NCBI GenBank assembly: GCA_020444245.1
Contig: JAHLLI010000002.1
Coordinates: 62,001-126,000, forward strand
Reading direction: 5' to 3'
Source of the DNA: Actinomycetales bacterium
GTDB taxonomy: Bacteria > Actinomycetota > Actinomycetes > Actinomycetales > Cellulomonadaceae
Length of the DNA: 64,000 nt
Part shown: positions 63,068-64,000 of the stretch, in pieces
Layout of the letters: every line of letters begins with the position of its first letter
Numbering within the stretch: the stretch's first letter is position 1
Notes under the pieces: model-generated
What the model was told of the DNA's origin: nothing
Database searches by the model: none
The model's input: the letters and a program-made list of their open reading frames with translations, nothing else
Translations under genes and position numbers: made by a program

Positions 63068-63871
63068 GTGACCCGCGGCGCGGTGCCGCGCGTCGACCCC
63101 GCGTGGTGGGCGTTCGTCGCGGCCCGCGCGATCCCGGGGGTCGAGGACGCCGCCCTCGGGCAGGTTCGTCGTCCGGTGCCCACCGAGGACGGTTGGGTGA
63201 CCGCGACGGTGTCCCGCGCAGGCGCGGCCGCCGTCCTGGCCGCGCCCGACGGCGCGATGGCGGCGGTGTCCCGGTGGGTGGGGCTCGACGCCGACCACGC
63301 GGCCGCGGGGGCGGCGCTCGCCGACGACCCGACGATCGGGCCCCTGTGGCGTGCGCGACCCGACCTGCGGGTGCCCGGGACCGTCGACCCGGCCGAGCTC
63401 GCCCTGCGCACGGTGCTCGGGCAGCAGGTGAGCGTGGCCGCGGCCCGCACCCTGGGCGGCCGCCTCGCCGCGCTGCTCGGCGAGCCCGGGCCGGACGGGC
63501 TGCGGGTGTTCCCGCGGCCGGCGGCGATCGCGGACGCGGGCGTGGTGCAGGTCCGCGCGATCGGGCTCACCCAGGCGCGGGCGCGGACCGTGGTGGGACT
63601 GGCCGCGGCGCTCGCCGACGGGCTGGACCTGACGCCGGGGGCCGACGTGGCGGCGGCGCGGCGGGCACTGCTGGCCCTGCCGGGCATCGGACCGTGGACC
63701 GCGGACTACGTGGCGTTGCGCGGCCTGCGAGACCTCGACGCGTTCCCCGCGCACGACCTGGTGCTGCGCCGCCGGCTGGGCGGCCTGGACCCGGCCGCCG
63801 CCTTGCGGGCGGCCGAGCGCTGGCGGCCGTGGCGCGGCTACGCCGCGCAACACCTGTGGACGGCGGGCTGA
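63068..63871 (+). CDS. DNA-3-methyladenine glycosylase (AlkA type)
   Basis: A 267-residue base-excision glycosylase. The helix-hairpin-helix is ALLALPGIGPWTADYVALRG and the catalytic Asp lies in DAFPAHDLVLRR; TVLGQQVSVAAARTLGGRL is the conserved helix before it. Residues 1-100 resemble the AlkA N-terminal domain; no Ada methyltransferase domain is attached. It removes alkylated bases such as 3-methyladenine. GTG at 63068 is chosen. Its stop codon directly abuts the stop of the convergent gene at 63872. Confidence 0.92.
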   Translation: MTRGAVPRVDPAWWAFVAARAIPGVEDAALGQVRRPVPTEDGWVTATVSRAGAAAVLAAPDGAMAAVSRWVGLDADHAAAGAALADDPTIGPLWRARPDLRVPGTVDPAELALRTVLGQQVSVAAARTLGGRLAALLGEPGPDGLRVFPRPAAIADAGVVQVRAIGLTQARARTVVGLAAALADGLDLTPGADVAAARRALLALPGIGPWTADYVALRGLRDLDAFPAHDLVLRRRLGGLDPAAALRAAERWRPWRGYAAQHLWTAG

Positions 63872-64000
63872 CTACAGCTTGCGCGCGACGCCGGCGACGA
63901 TCGCCGCCGCGGCGGCCGCGCCGGCGCCCAGCACGACCCAGCCGGTGGTGGTGGGCTCGGGATCGTCCGGACCGCGCTCCTCGCGGGTGACCCGGCGGCG
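63872..64000 (-). CDS. C-terminal end of a membrane protein (truncated by window edge)
   Basis: On the minus strand a frame runs from the window edge to the stop at 63874-63872. The last 42 residues are RRRVTREERGPDDPEPTTTG followed by a helix WVVLGAGAAAAAAIVAGVA and RKL at the end. This looks like a basic/acidic linker and one C-terminal membrane helix. The rest, and so the family, lies outside the window. Confidence 0.55.
   Translation of the reverse strand, partial: RRRVTREERGPDDPEPTTTGWVVLGAGAAAAAAIVAGVARKL

Overview
The window is very GC-rich, densely coded actinobacterial chromosome. Family-level signs point to a member of the Cellulomonadaceae or a close relative. These include a BldC-type regulator next to a DUF3073 protein and purF-purM; a split PurS/PurQ/small-PurL FGAM synthase; a FabG4/HtdX/FadA2-type fatty-acid cluster; a CgoX/HemG-type oxidase; and CBM2-like modules on secreted enzymes. 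The genus is an inference from content, not shown by a marker. I see no rRNA, tRNA, CRISPR array, insertion sequence or phage gene. No gap between genes exceeds about 275 bases; the largest is 62453-62724.

Layout. 1-6945: end of a DUF3137-like gene and lemA; a minus-strand dedA, HAD-phosphatase and YwiC-like operon; then an ABC exporter coupled to purT. 6959-11451: a MarR regulator with an unknown partner, a TrmH methyltransferase, proline iminopeptidase and class II aldolase. 11697-14730: two STAS proteins around a LOV-like/PP2C/ATPase switch protein. 14913-24011: purA, an MFS exporter with its divergent regulator, purD-purC, and a sugar-sensor GGDEF-EAL protein. 24067-29714: an amidohydrolase, a small lipoprotein, two zinc alcohol dehydrogenases, and a PadR/membrane-protein pair. 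29828-32470: purS-purQ, a GNAT-kinase fusion and a pentapeptide-repeat protein. 32545-43009: an acyl-CoA degradation set (HtdX, FabG4 and FadA2 types; TetR plus acyl-CoA oxidase) interrupted by a sugar ABC transporter without its ATPase. 43082-48807: DNA ligase, Ycf46-type ATPase, VOC protein, PPK2 and an M16-type peptidase. 48961-59481: purL plus a sterol-carrier protein, then secreted 5'-nucleotidase and nuclease with a heme/radical-SAM pair between them. 59631-64000: purF-purM, DUF3073, BldC, an AlkA-type glycosylase and the end of a membrane protein.

How the genes work together. Nine purine-biosynthesis genes (purT, A, D, C, S, Q, L, F, M) are spread over about 57 kb in six transcription units. 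Together they cover most steps from PRPP to SAICAR, plus the IMP-to-adenylosuccinate step. PurE/K, PurB and PurH are not here. The secreted nucleotidase and nuclease would release nucleosides and phosphate outside the cell, and both have sequences resembling PHO boxes upstream.

The most notable observations are these. (1) A nested four-unit palindrome occurs in two convergent gaps. (2) One operator motif precedes both the thiolase operon and the tetR-oxidase operon. (3) Four motifs at exact 14-base spacing lie between an exporter and its regulator. (4) A LOV-like sensor lacks its photoactive cysteine. (5) CBM2-like modules are fused to phosphate-scavenging enzymes. (6) About a dozen genes have TANNNT boxes 6-8 bases before the start codon, suggesting leaderless mRNAs.
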